Assembly (NCBI RefSeq): GCF_900182705.1
Contig: NZ_FXTP01000020.1
Span: 1-64,000 of the forward strand
DNA: 64,000 bases
Reading direction: 5' to 3'
From: Gracilimonas mengyeensis
Lineage (GTDB): Bacteria > Bacteroidota > Rhodothermia > Balneolales > Balneolaceae
Each line of letters opens with the position of its first letter. The stretch's first letter is position 1. This document shows, in pieces, positions 57,201 to 64,000 of the stretch. The notes beneath the pieces are model-generated. The model searched no databases. It was not told the DNA's origin and worked only from the letters and a program-made list of their open reading frames with translations. The translations under genes and the position numbers were made by a program.

Positions 57201-57912
57201 AGAAAAAGTTAATGTTGGTATTACGGCCAAAATCGAACACCCGTTCCCAGTTGGTATTTGCACGGTCTAATTGTACCCAACCTGAAAAGGTAAAATCCCC
57301 CACGCCGGAAAAAATTCTATTTGGCACCTCCAAATGTTGGCCTGAATTACTGTTTGAAGCTACATTTGATGAATTGTTTAAGTTTCTAGCAGACCCAATT
57401 TTACCATTTCCCAAATTTGAGGTAGACCGGTTCGTTAAATTATTATTGCTGCCGCTCGCATCGCTTACATTATTTTCAAAGTGATAGATCCCAAAATAGT
57501 TACTGTTCCATATAGCATTTGTGGAAGGATTCGTAGTAACCGCCCCATTCCCATAGAACATATAAATATCGGTGTCGGTATTTCCACTCAGGGAAGGAAT
57601 CTGCACCCAGGCAATCAACTCGCCGGTCGATGAATTATAACTTTCTATTTCATGACTGAGGATGGTATTACCGTTTACATCCGCTGCAAAAAGAATATCA
57701 TAGCCGTTTGAACTTTGCACATTATCCCGCAGATCGGTATCTGTGATGCTGATGAGTACCGGAAAATTACTGTGGCTTCCCTGCACCTGCGAAGCTTGTA
57801 TGGATACCTGCTTGTAATACTGATATCCTGCTGGCTGAGCCTGCGCCATGGTTGCAAAAAGCGCCATCACCATTAACAATAACAGACGATATGTAGTGCT
57901 AAACCGGTTCAT
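48211..57912 (-). CDS. Giant exported multidomain surface protein (3233 residues)
   Basis: A 3233-residue secreted protein, probably a cell-surface fibre or adhesin. In order (approximate residues): signal peptide 1-26; DUF2341 ~43-120; LamG/concanavalin-like ~140-345; two FN3 domains (~385-485 and ~595-690), each followed by a SwmB-like Ig domain; a ~200-residue region with FGPDPCPITNGQ; GEVED ~1020-1190; DUF11 repeats alternating with a duplicated ~200-residue Cys-bounded module (~1450-1650 and ~1780-1980); an SdrD-like domain with RDKTGNGVADGD; a right-handed beta-helix opening GGLRQFIQNANAI (~2230-2560); a further SdrD-like domain (GYVYQDENHNSVRENG); and a C-terminal DUF11-like domain. 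There is no LPXTG, and I see no clear type IX sorting domain. The ATG shares a base with the stop of the OmpA-family gene (TAATG). Confidence 0.85.
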   Translation of the reverse strand: MNRFSTTYRLLLLMVMALFATMAQAQPAGYQYYKQVSIQASQVQGSHSNFPVLISITDTDLRDNVQSSNGYDILFAADVNGNTILSHEIESYNSSTGELIAWVQIPSLSGNTDTDIYMFYGNGAVTTNPSTNAIWNSNYFGIYHFENNVSDASGSNNNLTNRSTSNLGNGKIGSARNLNNSSNVASNSNSGQHLEVPNRIFSGVGDFTFSGWVQLDRANTNWERVFDFGRNTNINFFFTPSVGTNSPSETRVRITGNGNSGEQGAIISNSTLDIGQWVHWAIVLDDGANTLIVYRNGSLYGTANNVTLTPNSIENSNSNYFGRSNYGADDYIDAKFDEFRLASSTFSSGWIATEFNNQNNPSSFYTVSNQQPVDGNPPPAPQNVSAEAVAGGDIRLSFDDVDETGSGVSLYSIRRGTSQGGPYSEVATITDDESSSYLFPDNGVTDGLTYYYVVVAVDGSGNTSVPSAEVSATADQSPPTLEAVTVNRSNLQLDYNESLDGGSVPSASSFTVNVNSSEVTITNVSISGDKVNLTINPEAEVGDDVEVSYTAGGNPIQDVAGNNAGNLTNQTVTNNTSTIPGAPVNVTATALAGGDIEINFDDVDSEGGVTTYSIQRASNAGGPYTQVATVGDDESARYSYTNTGLTDGGTYYYVVTAIDGSGNESPESAEASATADASGPVLNVASINGSTLQLDYNENLSPASIPASGDFTIRVNGNTRTVTNVAIIGARINLSLSQPVVSGDIVEVDYSTGTNPVQDEIGNNASGFSNQPVTNNTFNNSAFGPDPCPITNGQDVAWACFNGVFGGTSMSAFVGGLEIATVDAAAGSNTTFAPNALQSWASGAYAGDEFNGPQLNPSGATGNTTSIDIDIPSGVPSDAILLSLNRLAPNGGNTSYTLEAFDNSGSKVSLNGWQTGQGTDGGLCTNNVNLVYTNGNTTLEFQPTVSGNASCSISSTPLWIKIGNPDMDRIELRKVHTANDNIYVGLGVRADFGDAPSTYTTQYSSRTQPPAFHLLNNDGNDQVFFGGNVDPDGNGRPNGTSSGDDTESSGLGAGDDEDAISSMPELHTAQPSYDVTLVCSGGGAVGGWVDFNQSGSFDAGEYDSGTCSAGSVTLNWTGLSGLVTGTTHARFRIATNAAEVANPTGSASDGEVEDYMVTITPPPTPDLVMLKSVNNTQPIEGETITFTLQVGNSSDEFSATGVQVTDQLPSGITFTSANAEQGSYNSGTGIWNVGTLAPEDTVSLELMATVNSGTVGSTIENEASISSVDQSDPDLTNNTATTGITVIPETADINVQKVVDNAVPLEGEYITYTIYVTNNGPKDATNLSLIDQLPSGLTFQSATATLGSYNQSTGIWTIGALANGASASLAINVTVDDETQGNSISNTASINTLDQNDNNADNNTSTAVVDVLIPGAPNSCNDRPLLTFENGNLISGSNNQIGAVYRFNNVMNGVYAKVEVITINNAQLLNVDDANLSQLPEEFSPSIENIGGDDGYVDFKISFFDNSTNLPRYMSFAATGSDIDGTGSLKDLIGFQNLSSFTVEEATNLINDYANAFVTFESNNFQDTQPTYSNYTDYMVYATYTNEAVFNLRAGIKSDGTTDDRVISVSFDPCKINDFDDPNTESVVDVGVTKEVDDVTPDVGQDITYTINLANTKTTPATGIVIEDVLSSDLTFKSATPSQGSYNSSNGEWTVGSLQGLQSATLEIVAEVETGTEGETISNTATVAEVDGVDLVPNNNTTTIDIVVNDPNSNLSCTAPPTFSFDTYSLEQGVPEQVNAVYRFTNVASGLDALVTIKAINNAILNELDDNSAGDQAANFSPLFVTQNGTSNGYIDWEIRIVQSGTDIPVKRSFSMTGLDIDGYQTGGESIRDYMGFSQNQSSTIESGTNLALSNEGPFAIFASSTTTDGQGSFDTDHMAYITFNYTSRLELRTGSIPTGGYDSERLVDIDFRGCLNQEFDNPIVNTRNADIQVTKTVDEENPLENEVINFTVNVTNNGPQNATELDISEQLPAGLSLIQATPTQGTFNQLTKTWAIGTLNSGNSATLSLRTSVDSGVEADSLVNMAYVKGLNQFDPNIANDTSKTVVRISIEAEGTVFRDKTGNGVADGDLSFNDASGDQTGLQNVKVHLFKDGGDGLPDGADDEYEQTVVTGNKGEYTFQIGQGGDYWVAVDSRSGALTNGSTWAEQTYAPAGAYCADGNNGTVVSSTAGNCFGGRRGNVSDNIPASPTGADIAQAEHVAKLTVTDQGIEDIDFGFSFNVVTNTRDGDDDGSAGRSIQGGLRQFIQNANAISGANTMRFVPAAPVNNANWWSITLNSALPPVTDPLTTISGIAYSKDSPLVIRNENGGTVGAGGAVGTAQSAIGSFSRKELEINLNDMGDYAFTINTSGAVVVKELALFNNSNGINVQNSSSGTIENNLVGLRADGTNPGGNSRAGQGIDFSGSASLSILVQKNFIAYTTGNGVRSENANASVTFFGNEVFQTAQENTEADGLSVIGTWTIEQNLIHENGNSSSDPVTGGSGIELGQTGSASQNSIIRDNTIRHNTVAGISVLHSVSNSLIEANVINNNGTNYSSGGQNLGAGIKLSFPDGGSIQGIRITENSFLNNFGLSVDVVSNYSGSGQADGVNSNDGNIQSTSVEPNAGLDYPQFTLATVEGSDLRVEGFVGTNANKLNGTYTIEIYKADNDGNNEGLIEENGTLVRPHGEGRQFIGSVTTNSDGTFNEAVTIPNSVTLATNDRITAITIDGSNNTSEFSANQRIVPTGVTITGYVYQDENHNSVRENGENGIQDVTVVLYNVALNNCKSVITNSDGLYQFTNVLNGEYEVIEAYGQSVPTPDVCTPTPVDPEEHVSTTPNKRPVTVNNQPYTMNFGDFRGAKVEGTVYNDNGISGGTANNAQQDGGEAGLSGVTVKAATTGGSTLHEVQSKGSGAFELYISASEISDGSVVEILEQGGTEYTTTGGEVGNTQGTYTLSEDKVSFTYALGEVYTGVKFANVRLSRLLTNGEKNLQPGTSGFFQHTFESRTAGKVTFSIENTSNPDNAIWPVVLYRDLNCNNSVESGEPILDENTEVAVTANQTMCLLLKVTVPQGVSTGASNSSVITANFVLDNTSPDIEQELQRTDLVRVSITEGGLVIVKEVNKGQALPGASLTYTIDYTNNGSEPISSMEIVDNTPSYTSFTSATCNTLPNSLTGCTIEDPGSGQEGVIKWIFQGSLAPGASGSVTYVVKIHE

Positions 57913-60900
57913 TATTTACTGTCCTCCCCGTTCTTGAAAGCACCATCCAGGTCAACAAGTCGAATATGTTGCATATCCGGGTAAACAAATTGTAGCTGAT
58001 CGACAGGCACATCATCCGAACCATTGGTGTAGGTTCTGCCACTTTCAATGCCCCAATCTGTCAGGAATGTTTGAATGGCTTCGGCGCGAAGTTCTCCTTT
58101 TTCAAGACTGCTGTTGTATTGAATTTGAAGCTTAGCCTTTGGATACTTTTTCATGAATGAGCCAATGCGCGCCAGTACAGCTTTTTGCTCCGGACTCAGT
58201 GTCATCGCCGTAGCGTCAAAATCCATATTCATCGGAAGCGCGTTATTCCGGTCGAAGCCTTCCGTTAGCCGTTCGTCTTTTCTTGATTGCAGAACCTCCA
58301 GTAAGTTGTTCATCATAGCCAGAACGCGGCTATTTTTTTCAAACCGGATATCATCCTGCTGTGCATACACTTCCACGCGCTCAAGATCGCTAAAGCTAAA
58401 GACAGCGGCTGAATCATTTTCACTTTCTGTAACTGCCAGACGATCTTCCTCCACTCCTTCCCTGATCAAATACTCAGCAATGCGGGAAGCGAAAATCGTA
58501 TCCGCAGAAGCAATCTCCATTTCTAAACCTGCATGATCCTCAAGTACCATAGCTATTCGATTTGCCATGTATTCCTGAACCCCATTCAATTCTGGAGAGG
58601 TGATATTGAATGCGGCCGGCACCTGATTATGCCCTGCCATAAATACATAGTCCCAAGTATCCACACCGCGCACCACCGGGTGTACTTGAAGATCCTCTAC
58701 CTGGTCAACCAGTCTTGCACGGAACGGTTCAGGATTGATAGCTAGCTCTACACGGCGGTTTACAGCCATATCCACCTGATCTTTTTCCTGGCGGATTTCC
58801 TGGCTGTAGCTTAGCCCTTCAAACCGGAGTTTATCACCGCTAATACCGGAAGCGATAAGGTAAGAGCGCACTGCCCTCGCTCTTCTTTCGGAGAGATCAA
58901 GGTTATAATCGTAAGAGCTTTTTGAATCGGTATGCCCTGTTATGCGAATCGTATAATCTCCCTCGGATTGAAGGAAAGTAGCCACCATATCAAGCATTTG
59001 TGCGGAACGGGCGGTTATGTAGGTGCTGTCGTTATTAAAGTGAATTTGCTTCGGTAAAAAGTACAGCTGCTCAATTCTCTTGTAATTTGATTCCACCTCA
59101 GCAATGCTCAAACGATAGGGATCAAGTGCCGGGATATGGAACGGCAGAATAGTGAGCTTAGGCCCACACTCTTCTTTACAAATCAGGTAACGGGATTCAT
59201 CCAGAATGTTTTTGCTGCGCTCGGGCGCTAGGCTGCGGAATATTTGCTCGTCAAACTTGTAGCTGAGTCCGGCATACACACCCCGCTGTGTATAATTGTT
59301 TTCTGAGAGATCTTCATCTTCATATCCAAACAAATTGAAACCGGCTGCAAGACGCAGATTTTTAGCCACCAGATAACCGGCTTCAATTCCAACTCCGTAA
59401 TCTTTAATGGTAAAATCACTGTTAGCCAGCAGGCTCGCATTTATGGAAGCGTCCCATCGATCGGTGATGTCGTACATGGTTCGCCCGGAAAGTAACTCCA
59501 GGAAACTGGATGATTTCAAAAACTCATCCTGCTCTACCGATCTTTTGGCAGCCAGCCGGCCCGTGAAGGTCCAGTCTACTACCGGATGATAATTGGCATG
59601 AGAAGAAAATACATGGGCCGACCGGAAATGGTTAGGGGCTATATTTGCGTCTTCCTCATATTTAAATTCATATCGAAACAGGGCATCCAGTTTGTTGCTG
59701 TCAACATCGCGGAAGGCCGTACCTACGCGCAGACGCTGCTGAATTTTGCTAAACCCGGAAACGCCGTCAGTGGCGGTAAGTGCAATGATATTCTTGCCCA
59801 GGAACGTCCAGTCGCGGTTTATTTTGTGTCCGTACCCGAAGCTGTTTAAATAGGTGGTGGATTGTTTTCTGAAACGCGCTTCCAGTTTCGCTGTTCCTTT
59901 CCAGTTGGGGTTGGCCGTATAATCGATAGCTGTTGAAAGCGCTGTTCCATCGTTTGTCGGAGTCCCCTCAACGGTGTAAATACGCTCAAACCCAACATTC
60001 AGTCCCAAGCCTTCTTTAAGCTCAAACTGGTTTCGCACCCCAATGGCAGCCTGACCGGTTCGCCCGTCCAGCGCATCTGCCATTCGGTATTCGCTGTAAA
60101 TCTGGCCGTTGTTCATGTAGTTCACATCCAAACCAACCAGCGTGTTATTTCTTTTTGCACTGCTGCTTAAGGTGTAGCGCCCGCCTGCACTGGAAATGAA
60201 CTCATGCTTGGCATACAGCTTGGCAATATTTCTAAGGCGATAGTCACCGCCAACCGCAATCATTTTCCGGTCGGTATTAGTCATGTCCTGCTCATATTCC
60301 CCATAGGTGGATGCCCCTTCTATAAAAGGAAGATCAGCCGTGATTTTACCTCTTGCGTTGGTGTTCACGATTTCCTCAGATGCAGCTCTGGATTCCTGCG
60401 TATGCCGGATCCCCACTTCGGCATTAATGCTGCTGCCAAGGCTTCGCTGCACATTCAGCACTCCACCCACAACTTCAGCCCCGCTGGTATCATTGCGAGA
60501 ATAAAGGAATTCACCATTAATGTTGGTAGAACCTTCGAAACGGTACCGCCCACGCACCTTAGCTTCGGTGCGTCCCTGCCCAAGGGTGGCCCGTTCATTA
60601 TCGAAGTTCTTCTCTGCTTTACCGACCTGTGCCAAAAGATCTACTTTTTTGCCTCTTTTTTGAAGCTCAATACGTCCGGCATTTCCGTTGCCATTTCTGG
60701 CAGTGTTGGTACGCGCTACCTCAACCAACATCCGGGTATCCTCATTCAGCTCTACGCTCAGGTTACCTGAAGTCAAAGCAAATTCTTCTTCCGGATTGTT
60801 GTCTTTCACATAGCTGGCGCCAGCCACTACTCCATCAACCACTCTAAGTTTTCCATCTACCCCACCGATGAAATAGCGTTCGTCGTCATTTTCTACTTCG

Positions 60901-63900
60901 TAAGTAATGCGAATAAACTGTGGGTTAAATTCTTTATCAACGCTGGAAACCGGTGCCCGGAAAGTGATGGCGCCGTTAAAGGGCTCAATGGCATAATCCC
61001 GGAAACGAGTCAGCCGCTCAACATCGAGGATGACCTCGGGCTGATTTCTGTCATAAGTGACAATTTCTACAATCTCACTGTTTTCAATGATATCCTGGTC
61101 CGGAAGTTCGTAACGGGAAATTCCCTGTCCCCGGAATTCACGAAGGCGATGGGTTGATGCTGAACTCACCCCAAAAGCATTCACTTCGTAATTATCCTGC
61201 TCATAATGTGTTTTGATACCGGTTTGTGAACGGCTGTAATCACCCAACTGTCGATCCTGATCTCGTTCCTGCGTGATGAAATCACCGTACATGGCATAAG
61301 TTTTATTGCGATCTACCCGAATGTAAAGGCGGCTTGAGGACTGTGCATCAAAACCCTTAACCGAAGATTCACCGTAGACCGGGTAAAATTCATCCGGGCG
61401 GATATCACGAAACATTCTGTTTTCTTTGTCTTTCTCAGAATCAAAACCAGCGGTAAGCAAGGTTTTTCCACTCACTTTACCTTTAAGGAAGAAGGAAATT
61501 CTGCCATCGGCCGTAAAGTTGTTCATGTCGTATGACAGCGACTTAAGCTCTCTTTCAAAGCCATCATCAGAAGAAGCAGAACGGATATCCAGAGGATTGC
61601 GCAGACGAACGGTTCCCTCGATAATACCGGCGGCAATTAAAGGTCTCAAATCCGGAATGAAATGTACTTTAGCTTCCCCTTCAAGTACCCCGGCATTGGC
61701 GCGTACCAATACAGTTTTTGGTTCTATTGTTGATTTGAGTTTAAAATCTGTCACCCCGCCCACTACCGAAGTTTGTGTACCTGGTGTTTTGGGTTGATTG
61801 TCTTCTACCTGCCACTCCCCCAAAGAGGCATCCAGGGTAATATCAATTTTTGAACCGATTCTGATTCCTTCCTGATCCAAAACTTCAACCCGCACTACCG
61901 CTGCCGATACACCATCAGCGGATACATGATTTTCAGGCACGGTCACTTTTAGTTTCTTCAATTCACCCGGTGCATAAACGGATACTTCAACCGAATCTCT
62001 GAGGTTTCCGAAAGGATCACGCTCCCTAAGCTGAACCGTATTCTTCCCCTTGTTCAATTCAATACTTACAAATTCCCAAGCCTGCAGGTCCCTGTTTTTG
62101 GCTGCTGATCGCTGACCGATCTTGTCATTTTCGATGATTTCACCATTTACTTTCATCTCAAAGCGGGCGCCCAGCTTTCCTTTTGCCTGAAAAGTAAACT
62201 GCCGGGCATCCAGGGTATCTCCATCCGCCACATTTAAAAAGCCCAAATCAGCACTCGCATTCAAAAGCCCCATTTCCATATTATCCAAAGCCACCACGGT
62301 AGAGTCTTCCGTAATGATACTGGTTGAATCAGGGGAAGCAGTCTTCGCATCAGCAGCTTCCTTGGCAGATTGAATTTTAGGAACCTTAGCGTCGCCCACA
62401 ACGCCGGCTGCCTGTCTGTTGTTGGAAGTTCTTTGTTCTCTCAGGTTGAAATTTTTGGATACATCGTTTAGTACTTCATTGCGTCCTGCTCCGAAAGCTT
62501 CTTTTCGGGTATCAATATTGTTGAGAACTCCTTCGGTACAGTTACACACTGCAAAGTCAGCCCGGTGCATTTCCCCTTTCTTCAAATCCACAAAACGGCT
62601 GGACGGATCATTGGCATGGCGGTTGTCCACGGCCTCCAATTCACTGCCGTCGGGTAAGGAGTAGTTATCAATTTTAAGCACGTGTTTGTTTGGCTTCACC
62701 CCATAGAAGGTATATTTACCGTCCGCATCGGTAATGATGTAATTACCATTCTCGAGATACAATCTTACGCCCGGCACACCAGTTTCATTGGCATCCTGCA
62801 TGCCATCACGGTCACAATCCAGGAATACATTACCAATGATGAGTCCTTCATCACTAAACACACCGCCGGTAACTTCTACCTTAACCTGCGCCTGGTTACT
62901 AACTTTTACGATGGCTTCATCACTTCTTGCTATGGCCACGTTGATACCATTACCTCGTTCTGAGCCCGCACCGATATGCACCTTGTAGATCAACTCCATA
63001 GAAGAGCCCGGATTAATGTCTCCTATTTCAAATTTTAGCTCAGGACCTTTTCCTCCTTCAGGATCTTCTATACTTTCCCCATCCAGCTGGGCCGTTCCTT
63101 TTTCGTATTCAAATCCAAAAGGCAGGTTATCGGTTAAAGTTAGATTATTGACCGTATTTACGGCTTCACTTCGAATGTTGATGGTGTAATACAGGAAATC
63201 ACCGATCTCTGCTTCTTTTTTATTCACCGTTTTTTCCACAAAAAGTACACCGGTGCTTTTTGGATCTACCGGGATATCCACATCTATACCTTTTGGATCC
63301 CCTGTCAGCGAAAATGATTTGCCGTAGGAAGCCAAGCTATCCAGTGAACGGTCTGATGGTAACTGATCGATGCTAAGTTCTGATACAAATGTATACCCCT
63401 CAGGTGGAGCCACTTCTATGCGATATTCTCCGGCTAAAAGATATGGGAACCGGTATTCGCCGCTTTCATTGGTGGTTTGGATATTATCTAAAATTTCTTC
63501 TCCCTGTACATCCCGCACCTGGGCAAGTCCGCCTGCATTTCCACCATTTGTCACCCCATTCACATCAATAATTCGAACTTCTGCGCCTGACACCGGTTCA
63601 TTGGTTTCACTGTCAAAAATAACGCCGTAAGGATCTACCTGTACCATGGCATTGATCACTGCGGAACCACCTTGCCCTGATTGGTTCAAGCCATCACAGG
63701 TAAGTACCGCTTCAAGCTCATCTTTCTCCACCGTTTCCAGTATTTCATTACCTAATACAACGGCAAATTGCGTTGCATCCCGGGTTGGCACTTCCTGATC
63801 AATTCTGAACATTCCGGTATTTGGACCGGTTTCAGTGGCGGTAAATTCCTCGAAATCGCCTGTCATCTTTGATTCAATGGTGATGATCGCCCGTTCAATG

Positions 63901-64000
63901 GTTCCCCTAAGCGTATTACAGGCTGAAGCATTAGCTTGCAAATGCAGGGGCTGCCCGATCGTTGACGTACCCGTGGTTCGATCGAAGTTACTATCGGTAA
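57912..64000 (-). CDS. Giant OmpA-family outer-membrane protein with DUF11, SdrD-like and Ig-like domains (5' end outside window)
   Basis: At least 2028 residues; the frame stays open to the window edge, so the start is not visible. In order from the edge: a prealbumin/carboxypeptidase-like fold (~130-200, EYRFPYLLAGEYRIEV), DUF11 (~225-345, VEKTVNKKEAEIGDFLYYTI), an SdrD-like domain (~365-440, GNVFLDCDRDGMQDANETG), an Ig-like region (~640-800), a long stretch of alternating beta strands likely to form an outer-membrane barrel (~830-1640), then an OmpA/Pal domain with TGHTDSKSSYDYNLDLSERR. Two further degenerate OmpA-like modules follow. It sits directly upstream of, and overlaps, the 3233-residue surface protein gene. 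A peptidoglycan-anchored barrel that displays or secretes the partner is a reasonable guess. Confidence 0.85.
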   Translation of the reverse strand, partial: TDSNFDRTTGTSTIGQPLHLQANASACNTLRGTIERAIITIESKMTGDFEEFTATETGPNTGMFRIDQEVPTRDATQFAVVLGNEILETVEKDELEAVLTCDGLNQSGQGGSAVINAMVQVDPYGVIFDSETNEPVSGAEVRIIDVNGVTNGGNAGGLAQVRDVQGEEILDNIQTTNESGEYRFPYLLAGEYRIEVAPPEGYTFVSELSIDQLPSDRSLDSLASYGKSFSLTGDPKGIDVDIPVDPKSTGVLFVEKTVNKKEAEIGDFLYYTINIRSEAVNTVNNLTLTDNLPFGFEYEKGTAQLDGESIEDPEGGKGPELKFEIGDINPGSSMELIYKVHIGAGSERGNGINVAIARSDEAIVKVSNQAQVKVEVTGGVFSDEGLIIGNVFLDCDRDGMQDANETGVPGVRLYLENGNYIITDADGKYTFYGVKPNKHVLKIDNYSLPDGSELEAVDNRHANDPSSRFVDLKKGEMHRADFAVCNCTEGVLNNIDTRKEAFGAGRNEVLNDVSKNFNLREQRTSNNRQAAGVVGDAKVPKIQSAKEAADAKTASPDSTSIITEDSTVVALDNMEMGLLNASADLGFLNVADGDTLDARQFTFQAKGKLGARFEMKVNGEIIENDKIGQRSAAKNRDLQAWEFVSIELNKGKNTVQLRERDPFGNLRDSVEVSVYAPGELKKLKVTVPENHVSADGVSAAVVRVEVLDQEGIRIGSKIDITLDASLGEWQVEDNQPKTPGTQTSVVGGVTDFKLKSTIEPKTVLVRANAGVLEGEAKVHFIPDLRPLIAAGIIEGTVRLRNPLDIRSASSDDGFERELKSLSYDMNNFTADGRISFFLKGKVSGKTLLTAGFDSEKDKENRMFRDIRPDEFYPVYGESSVKGFDAQSSSRLYIRVDRNKTYAMYGDFITQERDQDRQLGDYSRSQTGIKTHYEQDNYEVNAFGVSSASTHRLREFRGQGISRYELPDQDIIENSEIVEIVTYDRNQPEVILDVERLTRFRDYAIEPFNGAITFRAPVSSVDKEFNPQFIRITYEVENDDERYFIGGVDGKLRVVDGVVAGASYVKDNNPEEEFALTSGNLSVELNEDTRMLVEVARTNTARNGNGNAGRIELQKRGKKVDLLAQVGKAEKNFDNERATLGQGRTEAKVRGRYRFEGSTNINGEFLYSRNDTSGAEVVGGVLNVQRSLGSSINAEVGIRHTQESRAASEEIVNTNARGKITADLPFIEGASTYGEYEQDMTNTDRKMIAVGGDYRLRNIAKLYAKHEFISSAGGRYTLSSSAKRNNTLVGLDVNYMNNGQIYSEYRMADALDGRTGQAAIGVRNQFELKEGLGLNVGFERIYTVEGTPTNDGTALSTAIDYTANPNWKGTAKLEARFRKQSTTYLNSFGYGHKINRDWTFLGKNIIALTATDGVSGFSKIQQRLRVGTAFRDVDSNKLDALFRYEFKYEEDANIAPNHFRSAHVFSSHANYHPVVDWTFTGRLAAKRSVEQDEFLKSSSFLELLSGRTMYDITDRWDASINASLLANSDFTIKDYGVGIEAGYLVAKNLRLAAGFNLFGYEDEDLSENNYTQRGVYAGLSYKFDEQIFRSLAPERSKNILDESRYLICKEECGPKLTILPFHIPALDPYRLSIAEVESNYKRIEQLYFLPKQIHFNNDSTYITARSAQMLDMVATFLQSEGDYTIRITGHTDSKSSYDYNLDLSERRARAVRSYLIASGISGDKLRFEGLSYSQEIRQEKDQVDMAVNRRVELAINPEPFRARLVDQVEDLQVHPVVRGVDTWDYVFMAGHNQVPAAFNITSPELNGVQEYMANRIAMVLEDHAGLEMEIASADTIFASRIAEYLIREGVEEDRLAVTESENDSAAVFSFSDLERVEVYAQQDDIRFEKNSRVLAMMNNLLEVLQSRKDERLTEGFDRNNALPMNMDFDATAMTLSPEQKAVLARIGSFMKKYPKAKLQIQYNSSLEKGELRAEAIQTFLTDWGIESGRTYTNGSDDVPVDQLQFVYPDMQHIRLVDLDGAFKNGEDSK

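Noticed and set aside
63930-63941. TTG at 63941 as the start of the OmpA-family giant gene
   Set aside because: The frame remains open to the window edge with coding-like residues upstream, so the gene is truncated by the window and its true start is outside.

Overview
The window looks like a chromosomal segment from a free-living, probably marine or halophilic member of the Balneolota/Rhodothermota branch near Bacteroidota. This placement is an inference from gene content, not a computed phylogeny. The supporting content is an Rne/Rng-family RNase next to hslVU, a small basic membrane protein next to mutL, an Aquifex-type aconitase, DUF4412, and very large DUF11/OmpA surface proteins. Almost everything is housekeeping or metabolic. 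I see no prophage, insertion sequence, integrase, rRNA or CRISPR array.

Layout. Positions 1-701 (minus) carry the start of tuf behind tRNA-Thr(UGU), tRNA-Tyr(GUA), tRNA-Gly(UCC) and tRNA-Thr(GGU), the same order as the E. coli tufB operon. Positions 768-3647 (minus) are a tight run queA-ispD-ispF-dedA (queuosine and isoprenoid steps). Positions 3815-11593 (plus) hold a small exported protein, a LytR_C protein, rsfS, a D-2-hydroxyacid dehydrogenase, a 1294-residue NtrY-like histidine kinase and a MATE transporter. Positions 11907-14866 are a three-gene type III polyketide synthase/methyltransferase/flavoprotein hydroxylase operon like srsABC. A GAF/HisKA_2 kinase, acnA and a lipoprotein AGE-family epimerase follow on minus. 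phoH, an MBL-fold hydrolase and a purine nucleoside phosphorylase are on plus. From 23432 to 34445 the minus strand carries a DUF4412 protein, a C-terminal processing protease, the rng-hslV-hslU operon, a DUF3524 tRNA-queuosine mannosyltransferase-like protein, mutL and a small membrane protein. Then come a second aconitase (minus) facing a membrane HEAGH protein (plus), mtaB, a UDG-family protein, dnaB, a GH31 glycosidase (minus) and monomeric NADP isocitrate dehydrogenase.

The last quarter (48211-64000, minus) is two overlapping giant genes. The upstream one, cut by the window edge, is a DUF11/SdrD-like/Ig-like protein with a long beta-barrel-like region and three OmpA-like modules. The downstream one is a 3233-residue exported protein with LamG, FN3, GEVED, DUF11, beta-helix and SdrD-like domains and a duplicated ~200-residue module I do not recognise. 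They share a TAATG junction. This pair is the best candidate for an undescribed system: an outer-membrane anchor/barrel made together with a giant surface fibre.

The intergenic DNA is also informative. Two sequence families of ~200-bp repeats share one architecture (inverted ends, four nested hairpins, variable centre), and differences between copies are compensatory in the stems. There is also a four-copy repeat with core TTCCTTGTTCRATRTT, an array of nine 8-bp repeats before dnaB, and a pair of 57-bp direct repeats around a 17-bp inverted repeat. Functional links within the window: AcnA, the second aconitase and IDH serve the citrate/isocitrate steps; queA and the DUF3524 enzyme serve queuosine; QueA, MtaB and the DUF3524 enzyme are all tRNA-modification functions.
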